64,000 bases of DNA from Alphaproteobacteria bacterium (GCA_017307355.1 JAFKFG010000012.1:161932-225931), one strand, 5' to 3'; positions 1 through 10,335 are shown, numbered from the stretch's first letter. Made by a program: numbers and translations. The notes: generated by a model not told the origin, from the sequence alone.

Positions 1-2
1 CC

Positions 3-776
3 ATGATCGCGGCCTTGCATCAAGTCCGCGCGCCGTCTCCGCCCGCGCCGGTGATGGCCGTGGAACGGGCCGCCGATATGGCAATTCCGGAACCGAAAAA
101 AATTTCCGTCTTCGCGCAGGAACAAGCGATGAGCCCGTCCGCGTTGATGACGCGCTGGGAACCGCTGATTCAGGAAGCCTCCCGCAAATTCAAGATTCCC
201 GCGCAATGGATTCGCGCCGTGATGCGCCAGGAAAGCGGCGGCCGCACCATGCTGGCCGAGAATCTTCCCATCGTCTCGTCGACCGGCGCGATGGGGATCA
301 TGCAGCTGATGCCCGCAACCTATGCCGAGATGGCGGAGCAATACCGGTTGGGCGCCGATCCGCACAATCCGCGCGACAATATCCAGGCCGGCACCGCTTA
401 TCTCAAATGGCTAAAGTCCAAATACGGCTATCCGGCCATGTTCGCGGCTTATAATGACGGGCCGGGCAATATCGAGGATCATCTGCATCGCGGGCGCCCG
501 CTTCCGGCGGAGACACGCGGCTATATCGCCCATATCGCAAAGTCGCTGGACGACAAGACGGTCGCCGCCGATCTCGCCAAAGTGGCCTTGACGCAGCCCG
601 ACGGCACCAAAGTGACGGTCGATGCCCATCAGGTGACCGCTGTGCATCCCGCGATCCCCGGCATCTATGCGGCGAGCGTGAAATCCGTGGTCACGGTCGG
701 AAAACTCAATCGCGGCATCCGCGAAGACGTGATCGAGGCCATCTCGCTGCTCCGCAGTCACGGCGCCAAGCTCTAG
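3..776 (+). CDS. Lytic transglycosylase, SLT family (possibly 5'-partial)
   Basis: Peptidoglycan-cleaving enzyme of the soluble lytic transglycosylase type, expected to cut the MurNAc-GlcNAc bond and leave a 1,6-anhydro end in the periplasm. The catalytic Glu is visible in RQESGG near residue 77. It is followed by the family signatures GAMGIMQLMPATY (about 95-107) and AAYNDGPGN (about 156-164). The first ~50 residues are Pro/Ala-rich and carry no clear signal peptide. The ATG lies only two bases inside the window, so the true start and an export signal may lie upstream. About 80 residues follow the catalytic domain and match nothing I recognise. The domain call is firm; the start is uncertain. 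Confidence 0.85.
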   Translation: MIAALHQVRAPSPPAPVMAVERAADMAIPEPKKISVFAQEQAMSPSALMTRWEPLIQEASRKFKIPAQWIRAVMRQESGGRTMLAENLPIVSSTGAMGIMQLMPATYAEMAEQYRLGADPHNPRDNIQAGTAYLKWLKSKYGYPAMFAAYNDGPGNIEDHLHRGRPLPAETRGYIAHIAKSLDDKTVAADLAKVALTQPDGTKVTVDAHQVTAVHPAIPGIYAASVKSVVTVGKLNRGIREDVIEAISLLRSHGAKL

Positions 777-822
777 TTTGTCGCGGTTCCGGACGGAGCC
801 GGTAGCGGCTCCTGGAACTGCT

Positions 823-2439
823 TTATCCGACCCGGCTGGCGCCGCTTTCCGCGGCATGGCGGATGCGGCTTTCATCCAGATCCAGTTCCCGCTCGATGCG
901 CCGCCTTGCGTCGTCGTCCAGCGCGCCTTTCCCGTAAAGATCGGCGATCGCGCTGCGCTCGGCATCGAGGAATTCCAGTTGCAAGGCGGTGGAGCGGGCA
1001 ACGGCTTCGCCGCTTTCCAGATCGCGGCAGGCGGCCACGAAATAGGCGCGCCGGTCGCTATGGCGTCGGCGCAGAATGTCCACGGTTTCGGGCGCCAGGC
1101 CCGCGCTCGCCAGCCGGTCCAGCCGCGCCAGCGCCGCATCGATGCCCGCCACCCGCGCCTGAACTTCGCGTCCTTTGGCGATATCGGCTTCGCGCTTGCC
1201 GAGCGCGGTGAGGCCGAGTTTTTGAACCACCCAGGCGAAGGAAAATCCCTGGCCCACCAGCGTGACCAGGATCACCGCAAAGGTGACCAGGAGGAGCAAT
1301 CCGCGCTCGGGAAAGGGCGCCGGCCCCGCCATTAGCGGGATCGACAGCGCCGCGGCCAGCGAAACCACGCCGCGAATGCCGGTGAAGGCGATGGTGAAAG
1401 TCTCCTGCCAGGGCGGCGCGGGGTTGTGCCGGCGCCAGCTGGGCCAAAGCCAGCAGGGCAGATACGTGCCCGTGAAAACCCAGATGAAGCGCACCAGGAT
1501 CAGGACGGCGGTGACGGAAAGCGCCGCGAGACCCAATCGCGTCCAATCCGCCCCGCCCAGGGAATCGAGGATCACCCGTGCCTGCAGTCCCGTCAGCAGG
1601 AAAATCACGCCTTCGATCAGATAGACCACCAGGTCCCAGACGAAGAAGCCTTGCAGGCGCGTGGCGGGTGAAATGAAGCGGGGGCCGTTATAGCTGACGA
1701 AGAGGCCGGCCGTGACCGCCGCCAGCACGCCGGAGCCGCCCAGGCTTTCCGGCACCCAGAAGGCGGCATACGGCGTCAGCATGGCCAGCACGATTTCCAC
1801 CCTGGGCTCGTGCGCATGGCGGCGCAGCAGCAGCGCGCCATACCCCACCGCGATGCCCCAGAAGATTTCGCCGATGACGATGGCGGCGAAGCTGCCCACG
1901 GCGAGGCCGGGAGAGAAGGCGCCGCCTTGCACCACGGCGGTGACGGCGAAGCTGAACAGGATCAACGCGGTCGCATCGTTGACCAGCCCTTCGCCCTCCA
2001 GGATGGTGAGGACCCGATTGGGAACGGGAAAGCGCTTGGCGATGGCCATCGGCGCCACCGCGTCCGGCGGCGCCACGATGGCGCCCAGAACAAAGCCCAC
2101 CGCCCAGGTCAGGTCCAGAAGATAGCGCGCCACCACCGCGACCGAGGCGGCGGTGAAGAGCACGCAGCCCACCGCCAACAGCAGGATGGGCCGAAGATGG
2201 GCGCGGAAGCCTTTCCAGCTCATGCCGACGCCGGCCGAATAGAGCAGGGGTGGCAGGAGCAGGGTGAGAACCAGATCCGGGCGCAATGCGATGCGCGGCA
2301 CGCCGGGAATGAAGCCGACCCCCAGGCCCACCAGAACCAGGAAAATGGAAGGGGGAAGATTGGTGCGCCGGGCCGCCACGGCTGCCAATGCGGTCACTGC
2401 GACCAGGCCGAAGCCGATGGGAAGCGCGGGCAATATCAC
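823..2439 (-). CDS. Na+/H+ antiporter, CPA1 (NhaP-like) family
   Basis: Inner-membrane monovalent cation/proton antiporter of 538 residues. About 400 residues of hydrophobic helices contain the CPA1 hallmarks PPDAV (membrane Asp) and EGEGLVNDATAL. A hydrophilic, charge-rich C-terminal tail of roughly 130 residues follows, as in bacterial NhaP homologues with cytosolic regulatory tails. The start is GTG at 2439. Its only Shine-Dalgarno-like sequence (AAGGGG) sits in the 3' arm of an intrinsic terminator whose T-run abuts the start codon, so expression may depend on that hairpin. The ion preference cannot be read from sequence. Confidence 0.88.
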   Translation of the reverse strand: MILPALPIGFGLVAVTALAAVAARRTNLPPSIFLVLVGLGVGFIPGVPRIALRPDLVLTLLLPPLLYSAGVGMSWKGFRAHLRPILLLAVGCVLFTAASVAVVARYLLDLTWAVGFVLGAIVAPPDAVAPMAIAKRFPVPNRVLTILEGEGLVNDATALILFSFAVTAVVQGGAFSPGLAVGSFAAIVIGEIFWGIAVGYGALLLRRHAHEPRVEIVLAMLTPYAAFWVPESLGGSGVLAAVTAGLFVSYNGPRFISPATRLQGFFVWDLVVYLIEGVIFLLTGLQARVILDSLGGADWTRLGLAALSVTAVLILVRFIWVFTGTYLPCWLWPSWRRHNPAPPWQETFTIAFTGIRGVVSLAAALSIPLMAGPAPFPERGLLLLVTFAVILVTLVGQGFSFAWVVQKLGLTALGKREADIAKGREVQARVAGIDAALARLDRLASAGLAPETVDILRRRHSDRRAYFVAACRDLESGEAVARSTALQLEFLDAERSAIADLYGKGALDDDARRRIERELDLDESRIRHAAESGASRVG

Positions 2440-2476
2440 AAAAAAACCCCTTCGCGGCCGCGAGGGCCGGAAGGGG
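2440..2476 (-). terminator. Intrinsic terminator after the cytochrome c gene, overlapping the antiporter RBS
   Basis: On the minus strand the arms CCCCTTC and GAAGGGG (2470-2476 and 2447-2453 in plus coordinates) enclose an inner CGGCC/GGCCG stem and are followed by seven T residues (2440-2446). It lies 27 bp beyond the cytochrome stop, so it should end the iorA-iorB-cytochrome transcript. The 3' arm is also the only purine-rich ribosome site in front of the GTG of the next gene. Confidence 0.8.
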
Positions 2477-2502
2477 AGGTTAGATCAAAATTGCGTCGCG
2501 GC

Positions 2503-3855
2503 CTATTGCTGCGCGACCTGCTTGCGCAGAGACGCGATGTCCTTGGCCGTCAGGCTGGCACCCTTGGCGCCGAACCGGGCGGTGACGTAATTCGCCACAT
2601 CCGCGATCTCGTCATCGGAATAGGCCGTGCCGAAAGCCGGCATGAAGATCTTGCCGTTCACCGTGGTGCGGTCCACGCCGGCAATGATGGTCTGCGCCAC
2701 ATTGGTGGCGGAGGGATCATTGACGGCCCGCACGCCGGTCAAGGTGGCGTATTTGCTGACCGGGCTGACGCCAGTCCAGTCATGGCAGCTGGCGCAGGCG
2801 CCCGCGAAGATCTTCTCGCCGCGCGAATCCAGGCCAGCCGTCACGCCTTCGCGGTGCGAGACCGGCGCAGGAGTCGTCACGGTACGGGGCAGATCGCTAT
2901 CCTGGGCCGGAACGCTGCGCAGATAAACCACCAGGGCCCGGATATCGCCCGCTGTCAGGAAGGTGAGGCTGTTGTCGGTCGCTTCGCCCATCGGACCGCC
3001 CGCGCCGCCATGGCCGTCGACATGGCCGGTGGACAGGAAGGTGGCAAGATCATTGTCGCTCCAGCTTCCCACGCCCGCTTTCTGGTCGGGTGTGATGTTG
3101 TAGGCGCGCCAGCCGCCGGTGAGCGCGCCGGCGAACTTCTTGCGGTTGTTCATCGCGAAAGCCAGGTTGCGGGGCGTATGGCATTCGCTGCAATGGCCCA
3201 TCGCTTCGGCTAGATAGGCGCCGCGATTCCATTCCGCGCTCTGCGCGGTGTTGGGACGGAAGCGCTCATCGGCATTGTAGAACGCATTCCAGATGCCCAT
3301 CAGGCTGCGATTATTGAAGGGCCAGGACAGCTTGTTCTCTTTGGCCGGCGCGTGCACCGCGGGCAGGCTGAAGAGATAGGCCTTGATTGCCAGCGCGTCC
3401 GCTTCGGTCATGTAGGTGTAGGAGGTGTAGGACATGGCCGGATAAAGATTCTGGCCGTCGGCGCGCTTGCCTTGGTGCAGGGTCGCCAGGAATTGCGCAT
3501 CGGTGTAATTGCCGATGCCGGTTTCCTTGTCGGGGGTGATGTTGGTCGAATAGATCGTGCCGATATTCGGCAGGTTGAAGGCGAGACCGCCGGCAAAGGG
3601 CTGGCCGCCATTCTTTGCGGTGTGACAGGCCACGCAATCCGCCGCATGGGTGAGATACTCCCCCCGGGCGATCAGGTCGGCATTCGCCATTTCCTTGGGA
3701 ACGCCGGTGGGATTGGCGTCCTTATAGTCCGCCAGCGCCACGGTCGAGCCGCTGGCAAAAGCTGTCGGGCCCGGAATCATTACCATCCAGGCACCAAAAC
3801 CCGCCGCGACGACGGCGATGACCGCAATCGCGATACCGAAATTTTTCTTGCTCAT
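2503..3855 (-). CDS. Membrane-anchored triheme cytochrome c, electron acceptor of the adjacent molybdenum hydroxylase
   Basis: A 450-residue c-type cytochrome of the alcohol/aldehyde dehydrogenase subunit type. An uncleaved N-terminal membrane helix (about 7-27) is followed by three CXXCH haem sites: CVACH (74-78), CSECH (222-226) and CASCH (354-358). The triheme build matches the partners that pass electrons from periplasmic IorAB-type hydroxylases to the respiratory chain. The ATG overlaps the stop of the catalytic subunit by four bases (ATGA), so the genes are translationally coupled. Its role as electron acceptor is inferred from family and operon. Confidence 0.9.
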   Translation of the reverse strand: MSKKNFGIAIAVIAVVAAGFGAWMVMIPGPTAFASGSTVALADYKDANPTGVPKEMANADLIARGEYLTHAADCVACHTAKNGGQPFAGGLAFNLPNIGTIYSTNITPDKETGIGNYTDAQFLATLHQGKRADGQNLYPAMSYTSYTYMTEADALAIKAYLFSLPAVHAPAKENKLSWPFNNRSLMGIWNAFYNADERFRPNTAQSAEWNRGAYLAEAMGHCSECHTPRNLAFAMNNRKKFAGALTGGWRAYNITPDQKAGVGSWSDNDLATFLSTGHVDGHGGAGGPMGEATDNSLTFLTAGDIRALVVYLRSVPAQDSDLPRTVTTPAPVSHREGVTAGLDSRGEKIFAGACASCHDWTGVSPVSKYATLTGVRAVNDPSATNVAQTIIAGVDRTTVNGKIFMPAFGTAYSDDEIADVANYVTARFGAKGASLTAKDIASLRKQVAQQ

Positions 3856-6032
3856 GCGATTTTCCTGCTCGCCAGAAGAGAACGGTCGATGGGAAGTCTG
3901 TGAATGCGCACGCCGGTTGCCGCGAAGACGGCATTGACCAGCGACGGCGGTCCCGCCGAGCAGCCCGGCTCACCGATGCCGCCCGGATCCTCGGTGCTGG
4001 ACACCACATGGACCTCGATGCTGGGCGTTTCGTTGATGCGCATCATGCGGTAGTCGTTGAAGTTGCGCTGCTGCACGCGGCCGTCCTTCAGCGTGATGTC
4101 GCCATAAAGCGCGGCCGTCATGCCGAACAGGATGCCGCCTTGAACCTGGGCGGCGATGGTGTCGGGATTGACGGTGCGCCCGGCGTCCACGATCGAAGTG
4201 ATCCGGCGCACATTGATCTTGCCCATCTCCGTCACGTCCACTTCGGTGACGGTGGCGATGTAGCTGCCGAAGGCGTTCTGGGCGCAGACACCGCGTCCCA
4301 TCCGCGCCGCCAGGGGCTTGCTCCAGCCGGATTTTTCCGCCGCGATCTGCAGGATGGCCTTCAGGCGCGGTTCGTTGCCCAGATGGGCAAGGCGGAACGC
4401 GACCGGATCCTTGCCCGCCTTCTTGGCGAGATCGTCCATCATGCTTTCGATGGCGAAGACCGCATTGTTCGGCCCGACGCCGCGCCACCAGCCCAGATTG
4501 AGCGCCTTGGGCTCGGTCTGGACATATTCGATGCGCTGATTGGGAATGGCATAGGGATTGTTGACCGCCCCTTCCACCGCATCGCCATCGATGCCGTCCT
4601 TGAGGGGCTTTCCGCCCGTGATCGCGGCGATCACCGATCCACCGGCGATGCGATGCGTCCAGCCGTCGATCTTGCCGTCCTTGGTGAGGCTGGCCGACAT
4701 CGCGTTGCGGTAAGCGGGACGATACATGTCCTGCTGGATGTCTTCCTCGCGGGTCCAGATCACCTTCACCGGGCCGTCCACCTTCTGCGCGACGCGGACC
4801 GACTTGGTCACCATGTCGGTGGCCAGCCGCCGGCCGAAGCCGCCGCCCAGCATGAAATTGTGGAAGGTGACTTTTTCGGGCGCGATGCCCAGCGCGTCGG
4901 ATGCCGCCTTGACGGTGGCGGTCTGCACCTGGGTGCCGCCCCACAATTCGCAGCTGCCATCCTTCTTCACATGCACGGTGAAGTTCTGCGGCTCCATCGG
5001 GGCATGCGCCAGGAACGGCATTTCATAGGCCGCATCGAAGCGGTCGCCCTTGAGCGATTTTTCGACATCGCCTTCTTCCTTGGCCACGGCGCCCTTTTGC
5101 TGCGAGCCCTTTTCCAGGTCGCGCCAGATGGCGTCGGTGTTGATCTTGGCGTTTTCGCCGCCATTCCATTTGATATCGAGCGCGTCCATGCCTTTCTTGG
5201 CGGCCCAGAAATTCGGGCCCACCACGGCAACCAGATCATCCAGTTGGACCAGTTGCAGGCCGGGCATGGATTTGAGCTTGCTGTCGTCGACATGCGCGAC
5301 TTTGCCGCCCACCACGGGCGAGGCGGCAATGGCGGCGACCTTCAGGCCGTCCATCCGCACATCGATGCCATATTGGGCCTTGCCGTTGACCTTTTCGGGC
5401 GCATCCAGGCGCTTGACCGACTTGCCGATATATTTGAGGTCCTTGTCGGCCTTGAGCGTCACTTCTTGCGGCGCGGGCAATTTCGCCGCGCGCGGCGCCA
5501 GTTCGCCATAGGACAGCTTGCGTCCGCCACGGGCGTCGTCGATCACCTGGCCGCTTTCGGTGCGCAGGGAGGCCGCGCTGACGCCCCATTGCTGGGCGGC
5601 GGCCTGCACCATCATGGCCCGGCCCGAAGCGCCCACCTGGCGCAGGGCGGTGTAGAAGCCGCGGATCGACGTCGAACCGCCGGTCGATTGGCGGCGCGAG
5701 CGAGGACTTGCGTACAGCGCGTCGCTGGGCGGCGCGGGCAGCGGCGTCACATTGGCCAGATCCACATCCAGTTCGTCGGCCAGAAGCTGGGAGAGCGAGG
5801 TATAGACGCCCTGGCCCATTTCCTCCTGCGGAATCTGGAACGTCACCTTGCCGTCACGCGCGATGGCGATGAAGGCATTGGGATTGAGGACATATTTCTT
5901 GGGCGCGGGCGCCTGGGCGAAAGCCCCGCCCACCTGGAAGCCCAGCATCAAGCCGCCGCCCGCGGCGGTGCCGACTTGCAGGAACCGGCGCCGCGACAGA
6001 CCGGCCGTACCGGATTTCGAAGACATTGACAT
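3852..6032 (-). CDS. Xanthine dehydrogenase-family molybdopterin-binding subunit (IorB-like)
   Basis: Large catalytic subunit of a periplasmic molybdenum hydroxylase, 726 residues. An N-terminal twin-arginine signal is visible (LSRRRFLQVG, about 12-21, then an Ala/Gly-rich stretch), so the folded cofactor-bearing enzyme is probably Tat-exported. The molybdopterin contact GGGFGRRL and the C-terminal GIGEPG with the family's catalytic Glu are present. The start was set at 6032 because AAAGGA lies eight bases upstream, 11 bp after the iorA stop; open frame further upstream is shadow coding. It resembles isoquinoline 1-oxidoreductase subunit beta, but family members oxidise varied N-heterocycles and aldehydes, so the substrate is unknown. 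Confidence 0.9.
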   Translation of the reverse strand: MSMSSKSGTAGLSRRRFLQVGTAAGGGLMLGFQVGGAFAQAPAPKKYVLNPNAFIAIARDGKVTFQIPQEEMGQGVYTSLSQLLADELDVDLANVTPLPAPPSDALYASPRSRRQSTGGSTSIRGFYTALRQVGASGRAMMVQAAAQQWGVSAASLRTESGQVIDDARGGRKLSYGELAPRAAKLPAPQEVTLKADKDLKYIGKSVKRLDAPEKVNGKAQYGIDVRMDGLKVAAIAASPVVGGKVAHVDDSKLKSMPGLQLVQLDDLVAVVGPNFWAAKKGMDALDIKWNGGENAKINTDAIWRDLEKGSQQKGAVAKEEGDVEKSLKGDRFDAAYEMPFLAHAPMEPQNFTVHVKKDGSCELWGGTQVQTATVKAASDALGIAPEKVTFHNFMLGGGFGRRLATDMVTKSVRVAQKVDGPVKVIWTREEDIQQDMYRPAYRNAMSASLTKDGKIDGWTHRIAGGSVIAAITGGKPLKDGIDGDAVEGAVNNPYAIPNQRIEYVQTEPKALNLGWWRGVGPNNAVFAIESMMDDLAKKAGKDPVAFRLAHLGNEPRLKAILQIAAEKSGWSKPLAARMGRGVCAQNAFGSYIATVTEVDVTEMGKINVRRITSIVDAGRTVNPDTIAAQVQGGILFGMTAALYGDITLKDGRVQQRNFNDYRMMRINETPSIEVHVVSSTEDPGGIGEPGCSAGPPSLVNAVFAATGVRIHRLPIDRSLLASRKIA

Positions 6033-6043
6033 CGAAAAATCCT

Positions 6044-6499
6044 TTAGACCGATTTGGCGGCGTTCTTGATCGCCTGACGGATGCGCACATAGGTGCCGCA
6101 GCGGCAGATATTGCCCGCCATCGCGGCATCGATATCCGAATCGTCGGGATTGGGCGTGCGGTTGAGCAGGGCGGTGGCCGACATGATCTGGCCGGACTGG
6201 CAATAGCCGCACTGCACGACTTCGATGTCGAGCCAGGCTTTCTGGATTTTGGCGCCGTTGGGCGTATCGCCGATGGCTTCGATGGTGGTGATGGCCCGGT
6301 TGCCGATGGCGCCGACCGGGAGCATGCAGGAGCGAACCGCCTTGCCGTCCACATGCACGGTGCAGGCGCCGCATTGGGCGATGCCGCAACCGAACTTGGT
6401 GCCGGTAAGCCCGACGATATCGCGCAGCGCCCAGAGCAACGGCATGTCGTCCGGTGCGTCTATCGTATGAGCCTGACCGTTGATCTGAAGCGTGACCAT
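6044..6499 (-). CDS. (2Fe-2S) subunit of molybdenum hydroxylase (IorA-like)
   Basis: Small iron-sulfur subunit, 151 residues, carrying two [2Fe-2S] clusters between the molybdenum site and the cytochrome. A plant-ferredoxin-type set lies at Cys38, Cys43, Cys46 and Cys58. A second, helical set is CGYC (97-100) and CRCGTY (132 and 134). An in-frame GTG at 6508 is possible, but GGAG is spaced eight bases from the ATG at 6499 and overlaps that GTG, so 6499 is preferred. It is the first gene of the iorA-iorB-cytochrome operon and has no signal peptide, consistent with export piggy-backed on the Tat signal of IorB. Confidence 0.92.
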   Translation of the reverse strand: MVTLQINGQAHTIDAPDDMPLLWALRDIVGLTGTKFGCGIAQCGACTVHVDGKAVRSCMLPVGAIGNRAITTIEAIGDTPNGAKIQKAWLDIEVVQCGYCQSGQIMSATALLNRTPNPDDSDIDAAMAGNICRCGTYVRIRQAIKNAAKSV

Positions 6500-6696
6500 C
6501 GCTTTCACTCCGCTAAATTGTTCGGGGCCGGGGGCGTGATATATGATTGGTTATAACGCCTTCTCCCGCCTGGGATTTTAAGTCATTCCGGGTTCCGGCG
6601 CAAAGACCTCATGGTCGAATGCGCGAACTGACAGTTTCTCCGCTTGCCAGCATTGGAAGGACGTTTTTGACTGCAACTTCCTCAAGGAAGGCGCGC

Positions 6697-7083
6697 ATGA
6701 CGCACAAAATTCACGATATCGGCGTGGCAGCCCGGATCGGCACCTATAGCGACGCGGTCGAAGCGGCGCCGAATCAACGCTGGCTTTTCACCTCGGGAAC
6801 GCCGGGTATGGATGCGGCGGGCGAATTGCCGGCCGATATCACCCTCCAGGCGGAACTGGCCTGGGGCCATATCCTGGCCATGCTGGGCCGCGCCGGGATG
6901 GCGGTGGGCGATCTGGTCAAGATCACGCAATATCTGACGCGCGCGGAAGATATTCCTGCCTATGCCAAGGTGCGGGCCCGGATGCTGGGCGACGCGCGGC
7001 CCGCCTCGATGATGATGGTGGTCGCGGCGCTGCCCCGCCCGGAGTTCCTGCTGGAAATCGAAGCGGTGGCGGCGCGGACATAA
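6697..7083 (+). CDS. RidA/YjgF/YER057c family protein
   Basis: A 128-residue single-domain Rid-family protein. RidA proper deaminates reactive enamine/imine intermediates such as 2-aminoacrylate; other subfamilies have different or unknown roles. The trimer-fold features FTSGTPGMD and the C-terminal RPASMMMVVAALPRPEFLLEIE follow the family pattern, with an Arg in the usual ligand-binding segment. The start at 6697 is preceded by AAGGA, seven to eight bases away. It is divergent from iorA and convergent with the acyl-CoA gene that follows (7 bp gap). Subfamily assignment is not possible by eye. Confidence 0.82.
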   Translation: MTHKIHDIGVAARIGTYSDAVEAAPNQRWLFTSGTPGMDAAGELPADITLQAELAWGHILAMLGRAGMAVGDLVKITQYLTRAEDIPAYAKVRARMLGDARPASMMMVVAALPRPEFLLEIEAVAART

Positions 7084-7090
7084 AGCCGCT

Positions 7091-9142
7091 TCAAGCGAAA
7101 TCGGAAATCCGCTGTCCCTTCGCCGCAAGCTCTTCCAGCAGCGGCGCGGGGGAAAGCCCGTATTTCGTCAGGCCCGCGATCACGGCATCAAGGCCTAGGC
7201 TGTCCGCATAGAACATCGGGCCGCCCCGATAGGCGGGCCAGCCATAGCCATAGAGCCAGACGATATCGATGTCGGAGGCGCGGCTGGCCTTGCCTTCCAT
7301 CAATATCTTCGCCCCTTCATTGATCATGGGCAGGAGCAGGCGTTCGCGAATCTCATCCTCGCCGATGGCGCGCGGGGTGACATTCTTTTTGGCGCGGAAA
7401 TCGTCGATGAGCTTTTCGGCGGCGGCTGACGGGGAGGGCTTGCGCGCGGCGTCATAATCATAAAATCCGGCCTTGGTCTTCTGGCCGCGCCGCCCGGCTT
7501 CGCAGAAAACATCCCGCAGCGTTTCGCCATGCGATTGCGCCGCATTCCAGCCCAGATCCAGCCCCGCCAGATCGGCCATGGCGAAGGGGCCCATGGGAAA
7601 GCCGAAATTGGTCAGCGCCTTGTCGACCGCATAGGGCGAGGCGCCTTCCACCACCAGCCGGTTGGCCGCGCTCTGTCGCTGGGACAGGATGCGATTGCCG
7701 ATAAAGCCATGGGCATTTCCGGCCAGGACGCCGACCTTGCCGACGGCCTTGGCCAGTTTCATCGCCGTGGCCAGCACCGCATCGGAGGTTTTGGCGCCCC
7801 GCACGATTTCCAGCAGCTTCATCACCGGCGCGGGCGAGAAGAAATGCAGCCCCAACACGTGATCCGGGCGCGAGGTCACGGCCGCGATCTCGTCGATATT
7901 CAGATAGGAGGTGTTGCTGGCCAGGATCGCGCCCGGCCGGGCGATCTTTTCCAGGCGCGCAAAGACTTCCTTCTTCACATCCATATTCTCGAACACCGCT
8001 TCCACGATCAGGTCGCGGTCGGCGAGGTCTTCCAGCGCCAGGGTGCCGGTGATGCGGGCAAACCGCGCCCGCGCGTCTTCTTCACTGATCCGGCCCCGCT
8101 TGACGCTGCTTTCGTAATTGCTCTTCACCGTGTCCAGGCCGCGTGCCAGGGCGGTGGCGTCGGTTTCCACGATCGTCACCGGCAGCCCGGCATTGGCGAA
8201 GACCGTGGCGATGCCTCCACCCATCAGGCCCGCACCGATCACGCCCATTTTGGCGACGGGCTGAACCGGCGTGTCGTCGGCCAGGCCAGGAATTTTTCCG
8301 GCCTTGCGTTCGGCGAAGAAGGCATAGCGCTGTGCCTTGCTCTGCAGCGAGTCCTTGCAAGCCAGGAAGATGCGGCTTTCCAATTCCAGCGCCTGGTCGA
8401 ACGGCATGGTGGTGGCGGCTTCGACGCATTTGATCGCTTCGCCCGGTGCCTCGAAGCCGCGGAAATTATGACTGGCACGGAAATCGGAAAATATCTGCGG
8501 CGAGATGCCGGCGACTTTCTCGTTGCGGTCGCGGGTGCGGCGGATGCCTTTGCCGTCCGCCAGCAATTGGCGGGTGAAAGCCAGTGCCCCGGCTTTCAAA
8601 TCCTGTTCCGGCATCAGCGCATCCAGCAATCCCAGCGCCAGACCGTGGGCGGCGGAAATCGGCTTGCCGTCCGTCACCATCTCCAGGGCTTTTTCCACCC
8701 CGATCAGGCGCGGCAGCCGCTGGGTTCCACCCGCGCCGGGAACAAGACCGAGCGCGACTTCCGGCTGCCCCAGCCTGGCCGACGGCACCGCCACCCGGTA
8801 ATGGCCGCACATCGCTGTTTCCAGCCCGCCGCCCAGTGCCGTGCCATGGATCGCCACCACGATGGGCTTCTTCGCCGCATCCATCGCATCCTGAACGTCG
8901 CGCAGGCTGGCGCCGGTCAGTTTCTTGTCGAATTCGGAAATATCGGCGCCCGCGATGAAGGTGCGGCCGGCGCAGATCAGCAATGTCGCCCGGACCGCGC
9001 TGTCGGCTTCCGCGTCGCGCAGTGCCGCGATCAAGCCTTCGCGCACTCTTTCCGACAGCGCATTGACCGGCGGGTTGTTCAAGGTGATGACGGCGACGGT
9101 GCCGTCGCGGTCAAGATCGGTGACAGGATTGATCGCGGTCAT
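7091..9142 (-). CDS. Bifunctional enoyl-CoA hydratase / 3-hydroxyacyl-CoA dehydrogenase (FadB/FadJ-type)
   Basis: Beta-oxidation enzyme of 683 residues. An N-terminal crotonase domain (about 10-190) has the oxyanion-hole region AGADISEF and the two active-site acids Glu108 (GGGLE) and Glu128 ([16 protein letters not shown]). A Rossmann NAD domain begins near residue 297 ([13 protein letters not shown]), with the dehydrogenase His in [15 protein letters not shown]. Two C-terminal helical domains complete it. Its ATG overlaps the gcdH stop by four bases. With GcdH it would convert crotonyl-CoA through 3-hydroxybutyryl-CoA to acetoacetyl-CoA. That pathway is inferred from the pairing; chain-length range is not visible. 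Confidence 0.92.
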   Translation of the reverse strand: MTAINPVTDLDRDGTVAVITLNNPPVNALSERVREGLIAALRDAEADSAVRATLLICAGRTFIAGADISEFDKKLTGASLRDVQDAMDAAKKPIVVAIHGTALGGGLETAMCGHYRVAVPSARLGQPEVALGLVPGAGGTQRLPRLIGVEKALEMVTDGKPISAAHGLALGLLDALMPEQDLKAGALAFTRQLLADGKGIRRTRDRNEKVAGISPQIFSDFRASHNFRGFEAPGEAIKCVEAATTMPFDQALELESRIFLACKDSLQSKAQRYAFFAERKAGKIPGLADDTPVQPVAKMGVIGAGLMGGGIATVFANAGLPVTIVETDATALARGLDTVKSNYESSVKRGRISEEDARARFARITGTLALEDLADRDLIVEAVFENMDVKKEVFARLEKIARPGAILASNTSYLNIDEIAAVTSRPDHVLGLHFFSPAPVMKLLEIVRGAKTSDAVLATAMKLAKAVGKVGVLAGNAHGFIGNRILSQRQSAANRLVVEGASPYAVDKALTNFGFPMGPFAMADLAGLDLGWNAAQSHGETLRDVFCEAGRRGQKTKAGFYDYDAARKPSPSAAAEKLIDDFRAKKNVTPRAIGEDEIRERLLLPMINEGAKILMEGKASRASDIDIVWLYGYGWPAYRGGPMFYADSLGLDAVIAGLTKYGLSPAPLLEELAAKGQRISDFA

Positions 9143-10335
9143 TCCTTCTCCTGCTGGAAAGCCTGCAATCCGGTCTGGGCCCGTCCCAGGATCAGCGCGT
9201 GGACGTCATGCGTGCCTTCATAGGTGTTGACCGCTTCCAGATTCATCATGTGCCGGATCACCGGATAGGCGTCGGAGACGCCGTTGGCGCCCAGCATGTC
9301 GCGCGCCTCGCGGGCGATGGCGAGCGCCTTGCCGCAATTGTTCCGTTTCATCATCGAGATGAGGGGCGGTGACAGGGTGCCGTCCTCCATCATGCGGCCC
9401 ATCCGGAGCGCGCCGTTCAGCCCCAGCGCGATCTCGGTCTGCATGTCAGCCAGCTTCTTCTGCACCAGCTGGTTGGCGGCGAGGGGGCGGCCGAACTGCT
9501 TGCGATCCAGCGTATAGTCGCGGGCCGCGTGCCAGCAATCTTCCGCTGCGCCCATCGCGCCCCAGGCAATGCCGAAGCGGGCCCGGTTGAGGCAGGAGAA
9601 GGGACCGGACAGGCCCGAGGCGCCCGGCAGCAAAGCCTCTTCCGTCACACGCACGTCTTCCAGCACGATCTCGCCGGTGACGCTGGCACGCAGCGAGAAT
9701 TTTCCGTCGATGCGGGGCGTGGAAAACCCTTGCGCGTCGCGCTCGACCACAAAGCCCCGGATCTTGCCGTCCAGCTTGGCCCAGACCACGGCGATATCGG
9801 CGACGGGCGAATTGGTGATCCACATTTTGGCGCCGTTCAGGCGATAGCCCGCGCCATCCTTGATCGCGCGGGTCGCCATGCTGCCCGGATCGGAGCCGTG
9901 ATCCGGCTCGGTGAGGCCGAAACAGCCGATGATGTCGCCCCGCGCCAGGCTCGGGAGATATTTCTTTTTTTGCGCCTCGCTGCCGAACTGAAAGATCGGA
10001 TGCATCACCAGCGAGCTCTGCACGCTCATGGCGGAACGGTAGCCGGAATCCACCCGTTCCATTTCCCGCGCCACCAGTCCGTAGCAGGTGTAGGAGAGGC
10101 CGCTGCCGCCAAACTCTTCGGGCAAGGTCATGCCCAGAAACCCCATCTCGCCCATTTCGCGCATGATGGCGGGATCGAAAATCTCGTCGCGGAAGGCATC
10201 GCGCACCCGGGGCGTCAGATTTTCGGTCGCGTAGTCGCGGGCCGATTTGGCCACCATCCGCTCGTCTTCGGCCAGGCTTCGTTCCAGGCCGAAGGGATCG
10301 GTCCAGTCGAATTCCGTCTTGTCCAATTCGCTCAT
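9139..10335 (-). CDS. gcdH: Glutaryl-CoA dehydrogenase
   Basis: FAD enzyme of the acyl-CoA dehydrogenase superfamily, 398 residues, that oxidises and decarboxylates glutaryl-CoA to crotonyl-CoA. Features typical of the GCDH branch are [15 protein letters not shown], the FAD-side [16 protein letters not shown], and the C-terminal [20 protein letters not shown], whose Glu (near 373) is the catalytic base. The start at 10335 lies within the ATGA overlap with the upstream hydrolase gene; longer open frame upstream is out-of-phase shadow. It feeds the bifunctional hydratase/dehydrogenase encoded next and is probably used in lysine, tryptophan or dicarboxylate catabolism. Confidence 0.9.
   Translation of the reverse strand: MSELDKTEFDWTDPFGLERSLAEDERMVAKSARDYATENLTPRVRDAFRDEIFDPAIMREMGEMGFLGMTLPEEFGGSGLSYTCYGLVAREMERVDSGYRSAMSVQSSLVMHPIFQFGSEAQKKKYLPSLARGDIIGCFGLTEPDHGSDPGSMATRAIKDGAGYRLNGAKMWITNSPVADIAVVWAKLDGKIRGFVVERDAQGFSTPRIDGKFSLRASVTGEIVLEDVRVTEEALLPGASGLSGPFSCLNRARFGIAWGAMGAAEDCWHAARDYTLDRKQFGRPLAANQLVQKKLADMQTEIALGLNGALRMGRMMEDGTLSPPLISMMKRNNCGKALAIAREARDMLGANGVSDAYPVIRHMMNLEAVNTYEGTHDVHALILGRAQTGLQAFQQEKE

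Noticed and set aside
6033..6389. N-terminal extension of the IorB-like subunit
   Set aside because: The extra ~119 residues are the iorA coding region read out of frame; the Tat signal and ribosome site mark the start at 6032.
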